Shown here piece by piece: positions 30,179 through 38,284 of a stretch of DNA of 64,000 nt. Both the position numbers and the translations under genes were made by a program. The DNA comes from Paludibacteraceae bacterium (lineage in GTDB: Bacteria > Bacteroidota > Bacteroidia > Bacteroidales > Paludibacteraceae), in the NCBI GenBank assembly GCA_017557345.1, contig JAFYZR010000009.1, positions 60,008-124,007 on the forward strand, in the 5' to 3' direction. The notes under the pieces were generated by a model, which was not told where the DNA came from, made no database searches, and was given only the letters and a program-made list of their open reading frames with translations. Within the stretch, counting starts at the first letter, position 1, and every line of letters begins with the position of its first letter.

Positions 30179-30936
30179 AACTTACACGTACGATAAATTT
30201 ACATGGCGTCGTTCTGACGATTGATGAAGACGCTTATCAACTGCTCAAGGACTATCTGGCGGACATCGAGAGTCGTCTGCCTGCGGACGAGCAAAAAGAT
30301 GTGATGGAGGATATTGAAAGCCGTATTGCCGAGTTGCTGCAGTCTGCACTCTTTGACCGCAAGTATGACTCTGTAACCATCGAGATGGTGCGCAATGTGC
30401 GTGCACGTATCGGCGAACCCAGTGAATTCGGAGAGAACAAACGGCCTGTCATCAAACGTGAACCTATCTCGCGTCAGCGTGTAGGACGGGTGTTGACGAT
30501 TGTGCTCAAGGCTATTCTCATCATCATCGCCATCCAGTTGCTTTTCCCGGCATTGGCGGTTGTCTTTGGACTGCTGATGGCATTCTTTGGCGTTACCATC
30601 GGTGGCATTGCCTTAGTGCCGGCATTGGGTATTGAATTGATGGGAGGTAGTGTGGCTTGGACATGGCTGCTCTGCATCTCGGTCATTCTCGCCCTCTGTA
30701 TGCCTATCTACATGCTTACCCACTGGCTCGTCAAATACAGCCGCGAGCATCGTCATCCGGGCTTGCGCTTCTGGATCATCAGCCTGCTTATCTGGTTCAT
30801 GTCGCTGGGAGGCCTGGTCGCTTCGGTGGATAAGGCACTACAGACGCATGGCGGCGATCTGAATTCCGTCATCGAGATGGTGCAAGAACTGGAAGAATTA
30901 GATGATTTGGATGAACTCGACGAGTTTAACTATTAA
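30175..30936 (+). CDS. membrane protein partner of PspC/PadR module
   Basis: A 253-aa protein. Residues 1-90 form a soluble domain with LHGVVLTIDEDAYQLLKDYL and EDIESRIAELL, wording common in Bacteroidota PspC-associated proteins; residues 105-215 contain about four membrane segments (ILIIIAIQLLFPALAVVFG, ALGIELMGGSVAWTW, ISVILALCMPIYMLTHWLV, FWIISLLIWFMSLGGLV); the tail is acidic (EELDDLDELDEF). I read it as the sensor or effector part of the PadR-controlled module. It ends 11 bp inside the convergent aroC. Confidence 0.75.
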   Translation: MKLTRTINLHGVVLTIDEDAYQLLKDYLADIESRLPADEQKDVMEDIESRIAELLQSALFDRKYDSVTIEMVRNVRARIGEPSEFGENKRPVIKREPISRQRVGRVLTIVLKAILIIIAIQLLFPALAVVFGLLMAFFGVTIGGIALVPALGIELMGGSVAWTWLLCISVILALCMPIYMLTHWLVKYSREHRHPGLRFWIISLLIWFMSLGGLVASVDKALQTHGGDLNSVIEMVQELEELDDLDELDEFNY

Positions 30937-31930
30937 CGAGAACTAAGGCCGTCATGGCTTCAACGATGGGCACGGCGCGAGTGGCAACACACGCGTCGTG
31001 TCTTCCTTTTACACCCGCTTTCGGTGTGGATGGAGTGGGTTTGAAAACGCAACGGAATGTAATATCTGTGCCATCGGAGATGCCGCCTGCTATACCGCCT
31101 GAGATATGGTTGATGGCGCTTCCCGCTTGCGTCACACCGCCAAAACCTGTGCCGTATTCGAAGCCTTTGCACGCGTTGATGCTCATCATCGCAAACGCCA
31201 GTTCCGCCTGTAACTTATTGAAAATCGGCTCACCTGTTCCCGCAGGCAGACCTTTGATAACGCACTCTACAATGCCGCCTATCGAGTCGCCTTCTCGCTG
31301 ATAAGAAGCTATCGTCTCCGCAAACTTCTCCGGGTTCGTCTCTGCGCCTACTTGCACCAAACGAGCCTGTATCGAGATGCCTTTCTGTGCCAACTCCTGC
31401 TTGGCGATGCAGCCTGCTACGACACGGCCTGCCGTCTCGCGTGCACTCGCTCTGCCACCGCCTCGCCAGTCGCGAATACCGTATTTCTGCTCATATACCT
31501 TATCGGCGTGACCTACGCGATAACTCGTCTTCAACCACTCATAATCCTCCGGCCGCGCATCCTTGTTCCGTATGATAAAAGCTATCGGCGTTCCTAAACT
31601 CACTAATTCACTAACTCCCTCATTCGTTACTTCGATCACCCCGCTCAGCCATTCTACTTCATCGGGCTCACGAACTGCCCTTGGCGACACACCGACAGCC
31701 GCTAATCCCCTCATCCTCTCATCCCCTAATCCACTAATCCTCTCATCCCCTAATCCACTAATCCTCTCATCCCCTAATCCTCTCATCCCTTTCCTCCGAA
31801 GGAGTTCCTTCCGTATCATCTCCAAGTCAATCCGCAACCCTGCCGGCACGCCGTCCAGCACGCCGCCTATCGCTACTCCGTGACTCTCCCCGAAGCTCGT
31901 AAAACTCCATTTCTCTCCGAAACTATTCAT
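30926..31930 (-). CDS. aroC: chorismate synthase with in-frame repeat insertion
   Basis: Last step of the shikimate route, forming chorismate from EPSP with reduced FMN. The 334-aa protein (start ATG 31930, MNSFGEKWSFTSFGESHG) has the family signatures FGESHGVAIGGVLDGVPAG, YGIRDWRGGGRASARETAGRV (two halves of that motif) and GTGFGGVTQAGS. At residues 50-75, where other enzymes have the short RRPGQS-type loop, it has three copies of the octapeptide ISGLGDER encoded by 24-bp tandem repeats, and a second low-complexity insert at 101-113. Both lie in a peripheral loop near the FMN/EPSP site, so activity is likely but not certain. Overlaps the convergent upstream gene by 11 bp. Confidence 0.9.
   Translation of the reverse strand: MNSFGEKWSFTSFGESHGVAIGGVLDGVPAGLRIDLEMIRKELLRRKGMRGLGDERISGLGDERISGLGDERMRGLAAVGVSPRAVREPDEVEWLSGVIEVTNEGVSELVSLGTPIAFIIRNKDARPEDYEWLKTSYRVGHADKVYEQKYGIRDWRGGGRASARETAGRVVAGCIAKQELAQKGISIQARLVQVGAETNPEKFAETIASYQREGDSIGGIVECVIKGLPAGTGEPIFNKLQAELAFAMMSINACKGFEYGTGFGGVTQAGSAINHISGGIAGGISDGTDITFRCVFKPTPSTPKAGVKGRHDACVATRAVPIVEAMTALVLVNS
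31593..31630 (-). repeat. short purine-strand repeats in aroC (second insert)
   Basis: Plus-strand CTCACTAATTCACTAACTC repeats the CTAAT/CTAAC word; it encodes the VTNEGVSELVSLG segment, about 8 residues more than usual here. Confidence 0.6.
31709..31780 (-). repeat. three 24-bp tandem repeats in aroC
   Basis: Units at 31709-31732, 31733-31756 and 31757-31780; the last two are identical, the first has CCTCATCC in place of ACTAATCC. Coding-strand unit GGATTAGGGGATGAGA plus GGATTAGT encodes GLGDERIS. Partial units extend to about 31702 and 31790. Confidence 0.9.
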
Positions 31931-31940
31931 TGTAGGGAAA

Positions 31941-32023
31941 AATAGAACATTTTTGCTAGGTGTTGCATAGGTAAAAACCTCGACATAATACCGATGAAAC
32001 CCCGAAAAGAAAAATTGAACATT
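31941..32023 (+). repeat. intergenic repeat copy (full element)
   Basis: AATAGAACATTTTTGC, then TAGGTGTTGCATAGG, AAAAACCTCGACATAAT, ACCGATGAAACCCCG and final AATTGAACATT. Lies between aroC and the secreted unknown; the end touches the stop of the latter. Confidence 0.82.
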
Positions 32024-32585
32024 AATTGTGTGTGAGGTGGACGTAGAGTTCGGAGAAACCTCCCTCTTTAGCGGCACGCTCGATCACTTGCACTTTGCGT
32101 TGTACGCCTTGGTTGATGTAGTACCATTGGCTCTTTTTGCGATCTTGCTTTTTATCCACCACTTTGATGCTTTCCTCAAACGTGATAGGTTTGGAACTAT
32201 CCCCAAAACCATCGGTCAGCTTACCATCATCAGCCGCTTTAAGGCATTTTTCCCAGAGCGCTTTTGCGTAGGCTTCAAACACATCGTGACCGTATGTTCC
32301 GCCATTCTTTGGGATGAACTCAAACATAAAAGCGTCAACCATCTCACTACGATCGCCCTCGCCGGTAAAAGAGAGTGCATTTTGGATTTCAAAACCTTTG
32401 ACGCGTCCGAAATCCTCGATGCCAAAAGCATTTTGTACGTTTTGCACGATTTCGGGAAGAACACGATATCCTTGCGTCGTATATTCGAATTCTTCAAGGA
32501 AAATAGGCTCCATGATGTCGTTCGGGGAGATGGCAAAAGCACTTGCGCTAACCAAGCACAGGAGTGCGAAAAGGAAATTTCTCAT
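32022..32585 (-). CDS. secreted protein of unknown function
   Basis: A 187-aa protein with signal peptide MRNFLFALLCLVSASAFA and then a hydrophilic domain with mixed helix and strand: EYTTQGYRVLPEIVQ, AFMFEFIPKNGGTYGHDVFEAYAK (in part), KKQDRKKSQWYYINQGVQRKV (in part) and the ending ELYVHLTHN. I recognise no family. The ATG at 32585 matches the signal peptide and lies 50 bp after the promoter box. It is transcribed toward aroC, with the repeat element between the two. Confidence 0.7.
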   Translation of the reverse strand: MRNFLFALLCLVSASAFAISPNDIMEPIFLEEFEYTTQGYRVLPEIVQNVQNAFGIEDFGRVKGFEIQNALSFTGEGDRSEMVDAFMFEFIPKNGGTYGHDVFEAYAKALWEKCLKAADDGKLTDGFGDSSKPITFEESIKVVDKKQDRKKSQWYYINQGVQRKVQVIERAAKEGGFSELYVHLTHN

Positions 32586-32634
32586 TGTCGTTTCTGTTTT
32601 AGGTAAAGAACTATAGTTAATTCTAAATTTGCTG

Positions 32635-32666
32635 CAAAGATACAATTAAAATCACAAATATGCAAG
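32635..32666 (-). promoter_or_regulatory. promoter of the secreted unknown
   Basis: Minus strand TATCTTTG at 32642-32635 with CTTG (one mismatch) 20 nt upstream at 32666-32663. Confidence 0.65.
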
Positions 32667-32734
32667 AAAAATTGCGATTTTTCGATTGACGATGGGTGAA
32701 TTAACGATTCGTGGCGAAAAAAAGTACTGAAAAG

Positions 32735-32766
32735 TTTGCAAATTTGGAAAATTTGTAGTAATTTTG
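32735..32766 (+). promoter_or_regulatory. promoter of the PCMD operon
   Basis: TTTG at 32735-32738 and TAATTTTG at 32759-32766, gap 20 nt; 22 bp before the ATG. Confidence 0.85.
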
Positions 32767-32788
32767 CAGCGCAAAATTGTGTGAAAAG

Positions 32789-33874
32789 ATGAAAAGAAGC
32801 ATAACAATATGTTTTGTTGCACTGCTGAGCGCAGGTTGTTTGACACTTCGGGCACAGCAATTACCAGACCCTCATTTTGAGAACTGGTCAGATAAGTTTA
32901 AAAGCGATGTGCAATTGGCGGACTGGCACGGCAGTAATGTGAGTCAAGTAGGTTCTAAGTTTACGTTTATGTTCCAAAAACCCGGTCGTACCGGTTTCTG
33001 TGCGTATGTAGTGGATCGTGCGATAGGTATTCCGAAACTGAACTTAGGAGCAACCGGTCCGGGTTATATGTCATTGGGTTATCCGTGGCAGTATTTGAAG
33101 GGTTTGAACCTGAATAGCGCTACTGCCGGCACCGAAGGTGGCATCCCGTGGAAATATCGTCCCGATACAATGTCGGTATGGGTGAAACGTATAGGCCCGA
33201 ACACGGCTGATGAGGATTTTCACCTGCTCTATTATTCGTGGATAGGAACGGCGAAAAGCAGTCAGTATAAGAATAAAGTGGGCGGTTGTACAGCTACGGA
33301 CCGTGTGAACGAGGAGAGTGACATCCGTTCGGCAACCGATGGCAATGAGTGCGGAGTGGATGTGCCCGTGAAGCAAGTGGCAGAAGGTTGGTATCGCGCA
33401 CGTGCCAAATATAATGAATGGACGCAGATAAAAGTGCCCATCTTATACAAGAATGACGGGAAACCGACGATGTGTAATGTCATTTTCTCGGCAGGTAACT
33501 ATCCTGCCTTCCGCGCCAATGACGGTCTGTATGACGGCAATGCGCTTTTCGTGGATGATGTAGAACTGATTTATTCTTCGCGCATCGATAAACTGCTGAT
33601 CAACGGCAAGGAATGGAAAGGCTTTGACCCGAACTCGGCCAAGATGCAGGTATATAAAGGTTTTTCCGGCGAAAACGTGAAGATAGAAGGTCTTCGCGGA
33701 ATAGGCGCGCTGACGAACATCAAAGGCGAGAAAGCGCGTTTCAACGGCCGTAAACTGGGTAGCAGTGAGATGACGATTGTGCCGGGCGAAGTGAACGGCA
33801 AACCGTGGGTAATCACCGTCAAGGCGGAGGATGGCTCTTCAGAACATGTGTACCAAATAAAAATTACCAATTAA
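32789..33874 (+). CDS. secreted PCMD-domain protein
   Basis: A 361-aa exported protein. Signal peptide MKRSITICFVALLSAGCLTLRA, then QLPDPHFENWSD, typical for the start of the putative carbohydrate metabolism domain (PCMD), a beta-sandwich, ending near FVDDVELIYSS (about residue 265). After it come a small beta domain with LLINGKEWKGFDP and VYQIKITN at the end. PCMD proteins are Bacteroidota surface or periplasmic proteins thought to bind glycans. A Cys in the signal (AGC) also allows a lipoprotein reading. It is followed without gap by a glycosyltransferase gene. Confidence 0.82.
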   Translation: MKRSITICFVALLSAGCLTLRAQQLPDPHFENWSDKFKSDVQLADWHGSNVSQVGSKFTFMFQKPGRTGFCAYVVDRAIGIPKLNLGATGPGYMSLGYPWQYLKGLNLNSATAGTEGGIPWKYRPDTMSVWVKRIGPNTADEDFHLLYYSWIGTAKSSQYKNKVGGCTATDRVNEESDIRSATDGNECGVDVPVKQVAEGWYRARAKYNEWTQIKVPILYKNDGKPTMCNVIFSAGNYPAFRANDGLYDGNALFVDDVELIYSSRIDKLLINGKEWKGFDPNSAKMQVYKGFSGENVKIEGLRGIGALTNIKGEKARFNGRKLGSSEMTIVPGEVNGKPWVITVKAEDGSSEHVYQIKITN

Positions 33875-35026
33875 GTGTTGTTAAGCAATTTAGACATATC
33901 AGATTATATTCTTCTTGGGGCGCTGGGTGTGCTATTTGTGGTGCAGATCTATTGGTACAGCCGTTATATGGCGGCCGTGGCACGACGTATACGCAAACAA
34001 TCAGTCGAAAGCAATCAACTATCGGAGACTCCGGGCGTTTCCATCATCCTGGCAGCGCATAATGAGAGTTACAACCTTTCGCAGTATTTGCAGGCGTTAC
34101 TGACGCAGGATTGGCCTGAGTACGAAGTGATTGTGGTGGATGATGGTTCGGAAGATGAGACGCGAGCGGTAGTGGAGCGTTATATGGTGCAAGACCCACG
34201 TCTGCATATGACTTTTGTGCCCTACGGCGCACGTGTGGGATCGACGAAGAAACTGGCGTTGACTTTAGGTGCAAAGGCTGCTAAATATGACTATCTGCTG
34301 CTGACCGATGCCGATTGTGTGCCGGAGAGTAACCAATGGATACGGAGAATGATTGAACCGCTTCTCTCTACCGACAAAGAGATTGCACTGGGCTTCAGCC
34401 CGTATTTCGCTGAGAAAGGGCATGTGAATCGGCTTGTGCAGTTTGATACACTATTCAATGGCCTGCATTACCTCGGCGCAGCGCTGTGCGGACACCCGTA
34501 TATGGGCGTAGGACGAAACCTGGCATACCGGAAGTCCTTGTTCTTTGAGTCGGGAGGTTTTACGCACTTGATGAATAAGAAAGCGGGTGATGACGACCTG
34601 TTTGTAAACCATGTGGCAACCAGAGAGAACACGGCCGTGGTAGTCAGCCCGGATAGTTACACCTGGTCGCTGGCGAAGAGGACGATGAAAGAATGGTGGC
34701 AGCAGAAACGCCGTCATCTATCCGTCTCACCGGCATACCGCGAAGATACCAAAATACGTTTGGCACTGGAACCCATGACGCGCGGATTGTTTTATGCGGT
34801 AGTGCTTTTAATCGGCATTCTGTATCCGGTATTGAGTATTCCGTTTGCCGCTGCTGCGGGATTGTTCTTCGTCCGCTTGATGGTGCAGACATTGATATTG
34901 AATGTCTCCGCACGCAGAATGGGCGTGGAGCAGTTAAATATGTTAAGTGTGTTGTGGTTCGACATCGCTCTTCCTTTGGTATCATTGTGGATGCTCGTCG
35001 TGCCCAAAAGAAAGGTTAAATGGTAA
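33875..35026 (+). CDS. family 2 glycosyltransferase, membrane-bound
   Basis: A 383-aa inner-membrane GT2. It starts with GTG directly after the PCMD stop; one helix at about residues 10-28, the GT2 domain with VSIILAAHNES, VVDDGSEDET, LTDADCVPES and GDDDLFVNHVA, the Q-Q-K-R-R-H variant of the QxxRW motif, and two helices near the C-terminus (about 300-350). This pattern fits enzymes that add sugars to a lipid or build a surface polysaccharide. The same conserved parts occur in the C-terminal half of the AroA fusion 5 kb downstream, so the two may be paralogues. Confidence 0.88.
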   Translation: MLLSNLDISDYILLGALGVLFVVQIYWYSRYMAAVARRIRKQSVESNQLSETPGVSIILAAHNESYNLSQYLQALLTQDWPEYEVIVVDDGSEDETRAVVERYMVQDPRLHMTFVPYGARVGSTKKLALTLGAKAAKYDYLLLTDADCVPESNQWIRRMIEPLLSTDKEIALGFSPYFAEKGHVNRLVQFDTLFNGLHYLGAALCGHPYMGVGRNLAYRKSLFFESGGFTHLMNKKAGDDDLFVNHVATRENTAVVVSPDSYTWSLAKRTMKEWWQQKRRHLSVSPAYREDTKIRLALEPMTRGLFYAVVLLIGILYPVLSIPFAAAAGLFFVRLMVQTLILNVSARRMGVEQLNMLSVLWFDIALPLVSLWMLVVPKRKVKW

Positions 35027-35045
35027 ATCATAAAATTATATAATT

Positions 35046-35354
35046 ATGGCAGAACAAAAACAATTATCTATTAACATCGCTCCTGATAAACAGCAGGGTG
35101 TGTTTGCAAACTTAGCGCTTATCGCGCATACTCCTACGGAGTTTGTGCTGGATTTTGCCCAACTGATGCCCGGTATCCAACAGGCTAATGTAGTGGCACG
35201 CGTAGTGGTTACGCCGGATCAGGCAAAGAAAATACTGGGTGCGCTCCAGAATAATATCGGTCAGTACGAACAGAAGTTCGGAACCATCGAGCCAATCGGT
35301 GGACCGGCTAAAGGCTCTACTTTGCCGCTTACCTTCACCGGAGGTGAAGCATAA
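35046..35354 (+). CDS. DUF3467 protein
   Basis: A 102-aa soluble protein matching DUF3467: FANLALIAHTPTEFVLDF and VVARVVVTPDQAKKILGALQNNI are the two conserved parts. The function of the family is unknown. It lies 19 bp after the glycosyltransferase and 37 bp before the nucleoside phosphorylase on the same strand. Confidence 0.88.
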   Translation: MAEQKQLSINIAPDKQQGVFANLALIAHTPTEFVLDFAQLMPGIQQANVVARVVVTPDQAKKILGALQNNIGQYEQKFGTIEPIGGPAKGSTLPLTFTGGEA

Positions 35355-35391
35355 ATAAAGGACAATAATGAATAATTAATATTTTAGTACT

Positions 35392-36267
35392 ATGAAAACT
35401 TTTCCAGCATCGCAGTTAATCATCAATGCCGATGGTTCTGCTTTTCACTTGCACCTAAAACCGGAATTTCTGGCGGATAAGATTATTCTTGTTGGCGACC
35501 AGGACCGCGTAAATATGGTAGCCTCTTTTTTTGACGAGGGTTCGATTGAATGTGACGTACAAAGCCGCGAGTTCCATACCATAACCGGTAAATTCCAAGG
35601 CAAACGTATCTCTTGCATTTCAACGGGTATCGGAACCGATAACTGTGATATCGTGATGAATGAGATTGATGCACTCGCCAATATCGACTTCGCTACGCGT
35701 ACCGAAAAAGAGAACAAACGTGTACTTGATATCGTTCGTATCGGCACTTGCGGCGGTATGCAGGAAGATATTCCTCTGGGAACATTCCTCGTTAGCCAAA
35801 AATCCATTGGTTTCGATGGCGTTCTGGCTTTCTATCACGACCGCGATAAGATTGCTGACCTTGGTTTTGAAAAGGCCTTTGTTGATTTCGTGGGCTATCC
35901 TAAGAAAGCCGCTGTGCCGTACGTAGTAGCCGCTAATCCGCAATTGGTAGATCGTATTGCCAAAGACGATATGATGCGTGGTTGCACCATCGCTGCGAAC
36001 GGTTTCTACGGACCGCAAGGGCGCGTACTGCGCGTGGATTTGGCTGTGCCAGACATTAATGAGAAAATCACCGCTTTCCGCTATGAAGGACAGCGTATTA
36101 CGAACTATGAGATGGAAGGTTCGTGTATCGCCGGTTTGGCTTTGCACATGGGACACCGCGCTATGACCGTTTGCTGCGTGATCGCACAACGTAAGATAGA
36201 GGCGGCTAATACCGACTACAAACCGCGTATCAAAGAACTCGTGAAAACAGTACTCGAACGTATCTAA
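35392..36267 (+). CDS. nucleoside phosphorylase (uridine phosphorylase type)
   Basis: A 291-aa cytoplasmic enzyme of the PNP/UDP family. Blocks seen: IILVGDQDRVNMVASFF (phosphate side), STGIGTDNCDIVMNEIDAL, RIGTCGGMQEDIPLGTF and the purine/ribose site ITNYEMEGSCIAGLALHMG. The pattern with DNCDIVMNE fits uridine phosphorylase-like members more than purine enzymes, but base preference is uncertain. It may feed ribose- or deoxyribose-1-phosphate toward deoC elsewhere in the window. Next gene starts 13 bp later. Confidence 0.88.
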   Translation: MKTFPASQLIINADGSAFHLHLKPEFLADKIILVGDQDRVNMVASFFDEGSIECDVQSREFHTITGKFQGKRISCISTGIGTDNCDIVMNEIDALANIDFATRTEKENKRVLDIVRIGTCGGMQEDIPLGTFLVSQKSIGFDGVLAFYHDRDKIADLGFEKAFVDFVGYPKKAAVPYVVAANPQLVDRIAKDDMMRGCTIAANGFYGPQGRVLRVDLAVPDINEKITAFRYEGQRITNYEMEGSCIAGLALHMGHRAMTVCCVIAQRKIEAANTDYKPRIKELVKTVLERI

Positions 36268-36280
36268 TCAAAAAGCTCCA

Positions 36281-38284
36281 ATGACCAATCACAAATTACC
36301 AATATTCCTTCTTTTGGCAAGCTGCTTGCTGTGCGGCTGTCAGAAGAAAGAAGCAACCTTCCAATATAACGTGGATAAGTTTTATGACTTGGAAATCCTC
36401 CGCTTCGATGTGCCGGAGTTTGACCAGCTGACGCTGCAACAGAAGCAGTTGGTTTATTGCCTAAACGAGGCTGCTTTATGGGGACGTGATATATTGTTTG
36501 ACCAGAACGGTCGTTTCAATCTCCGTATCCGCCGTGCCTGCGAAGCATTGTATCTCAATTATCCGTATGATAAGAATGATGAGGCATTTGCAGCCTTCGA
36601 GCGTTATCTCAAGCGGGTTTGGTTCTCCAATGGTATCCATCATCATTATTCGGAGGACAAGTTCTTGCCTGAATTCACGCAGGAATGGTTTGTGGCGGCT
36701 TGTGAGAAAGCGGGCGTGAAGTTTGATGAAGCCATCCTGCCTGTTATGTTCGATCCTGCTGTAATGGCCAAGCGAATGACAGCGCAAGACGGCGTAGATC
36801 TTGTTGTGGGTTCGGCTGGTAATTATTATGGCGAAGGAGTGACGCAAAAAGAGGCTGAGGCTTGGTATGACGCGCACAAAGACAATTCAGCCGAACCATT
36901 GTGGATCGGTTTGAACAGCCAGCTTGTCAAGAACGAGAAAGGCGAGATTGTTGAGCGCGTGTATAAAGTAGGCGGACTGTACGGCGAGGCGTTGGAGCAC
37001 ATCGTTTATTGGCTCAAAGAGGCACTTAAGTATGCGGAAAACGATGCGCAACGGCTGGTAATAGAGAAGATGATCGCTTTCAATGAGACAGGCGACCTCA
37101 AGCTGTTTAACGAGTATTGCATCGCTTGGGTGAAGGATCTTGACAGCCGTGTGGACTTCGTGAACGGTTTCACAGAGACCTATACCGATCCGCTGGGTAT
37201 CACCGGAACTTGGGAATCGATGGTGAACTTCAAGGACTTAACAGCCACAAAGCGTGCGCAGCTGATCTCAGAGAACGCGCAATGGTTTGAAGACCATTCA
37301 ACAACGGATCCGAAATACAAAAAAGAGGAAGTGAAAGGTGTGACGGCAAAAGTCATTACAGCAGCCATACTGGCAGGTGATTGTTATCCTGCTACGCCGA
37401 TTGGTATCAACCTGCCGAACGCTAACTGGATCCGTAAGGAATATGGTTCGAAATCTGTGACCATCGATAATCTGATGCATGCTTACAACGAAGCGGCAAA
37501 GGGCAACGGATTCAACGAAGAATTCATGATTGACGATGAGATTCGTGATATCTTTATGAAGTACGGAGCGGCTTGCGGAGACTTACATACCGACTTACAT
37601 GAGTGCGTAGGCCACGGTTCAGGCAAATTGATGCCGGGTGTTTCGAAAGATGCGCTCAAGGAGCATGCTTCTACGATTGAGGAGGCACGGGCTGATTTGT
37701 TCGGACTTTATTACTTGGCAGACCCGAAACTTGTTGAACTGGGCTTGCTGCCAAATATGGAAGCCTTCAAGGCTGGGTATTACCAGCAGATGATGAACGG
37801 TGCTATGACACAACTCGTGCGGATAGAGCCGGGAAAGGATGTGGAAGAAGCGCACATGCGAAACCGTCAGTTGATTGCCAATTGGGTGCTGGCGCATGTT
37901 GATCCTGTACAGCCGGAAGTGGAAATCATCGAGCGTGATGGCAAGCATTTCTTGCGCGTGAACGATTATGATGGACTGCGCCGATTGTTCGGTCAACTGC
38001 TCGCTGATATCCAGCGTATCACGTCCGAGGGCGATTATCCTGCGGCAAAAGAGATGGTGGAAACGTATGCGGTAAAGGTAAATCCGGAATTGCATAAAGA
38101 AGTCCTGGAGCGTTATGCGAAACTCAACCTTGCGCCATATAAAGGCTTTGTGAACCCTGTTTACACGGCTGTTTGTGACGATGAGGGAAACATCACCGAT
38201 GTAAAAATCGATTTTACAGAAGGATACGTGGAGCAGCATCTCCGTTATTCGCGTGATTATAGTCCGCTACCGGATGTCAATTAA
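36281..38284 (+). CDS. dipeptidyl peptidase III-like M49 lipoprotein
   Basis: A 667-aa zinc exopeptidase with lipoprotein signal ending LLCGCQKKE. The zinc site is HECVGHGSGKL (HExxGH variant of M49) with the third ligand in EEARADLFGLYYL about 50 residues later. M49 enzymes release dipeptides from the N-terminus of short peptides; bacterial forms are 650-680 aa, in agreement. Being exported, it would act on peptides in the periplasm or at the surface. It precedes the aroA fusion gene with an 11-bp overlap (ATG inside its end), so the two are probably translated in coupling. Confidence 0.92.
   Translation: MTNHKLPIFLLLASCLLCGCQKKEATFQYNVDKFYDLEILRFDVPEFDQLTLQQKQLVYCLNEAALWGRDILFDQNGRFNLRIRRACEALYLNYPYDKNDEAFAAFERYLKRVWFSNGIHHHYSEDKFLPEFTQEWFVAACEKAGVKFDEAILPVMFDPAVMAKRMTAQDGVDLVVGSAGNYYGEGVTQKEAEAWYDAHKDNSAEPLWIGLNSQLVKNEKGEIVERVYKVGGLYGEALEHIVYWLKEALKYAENDAQRLVIEKMIAFNETGDLKLFNEYCIAWVKDLDSRVDFVNGFTETYTDPLGITGTWESMVNFKDLTATKRAQLISENAQWFEDHSTTDPKYKKEEVKGVTAKVITAAILAGDCYPATPIGINLPNANWIRKEYGSKSVTIDNLMHAYNEAAKGNGFNEEFMIDDEIRDIFMKYGAACGDLHTDLHECVGHGSGKLMPGVSKDALKEHASTIEEARADLFGLYYLADPKLVELGLLPNMEAFKAGYYQQMMNGAMTQLVRIEPGKDVEEAHMRNRQLIANWVLAHVDPVQPEVEIIERDGKHFLRVNDYDGLRRLFGQLLADIQRITSEGDYPAAKEMVETYAVKVNPELHKEVLERYAKLNLAPYKGFVNPVYTAVCDDEGNITDVKIDFTEGYVEQHLRYSRDYSPLPDVN

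Noticed and set aside
31702-31790. Tandem repeats in aroC as a CRISPR array
   Set aside because: Units are contiguous with no spacers, in frame within a conserved gene, and no cas genes are near.
37619-38239. 206-codon minus-strand open frame within the M49 peptidase gene
   Set aside because: The plus strand encodes a clear zinc peptidase there; the other reading shows no family pattern.
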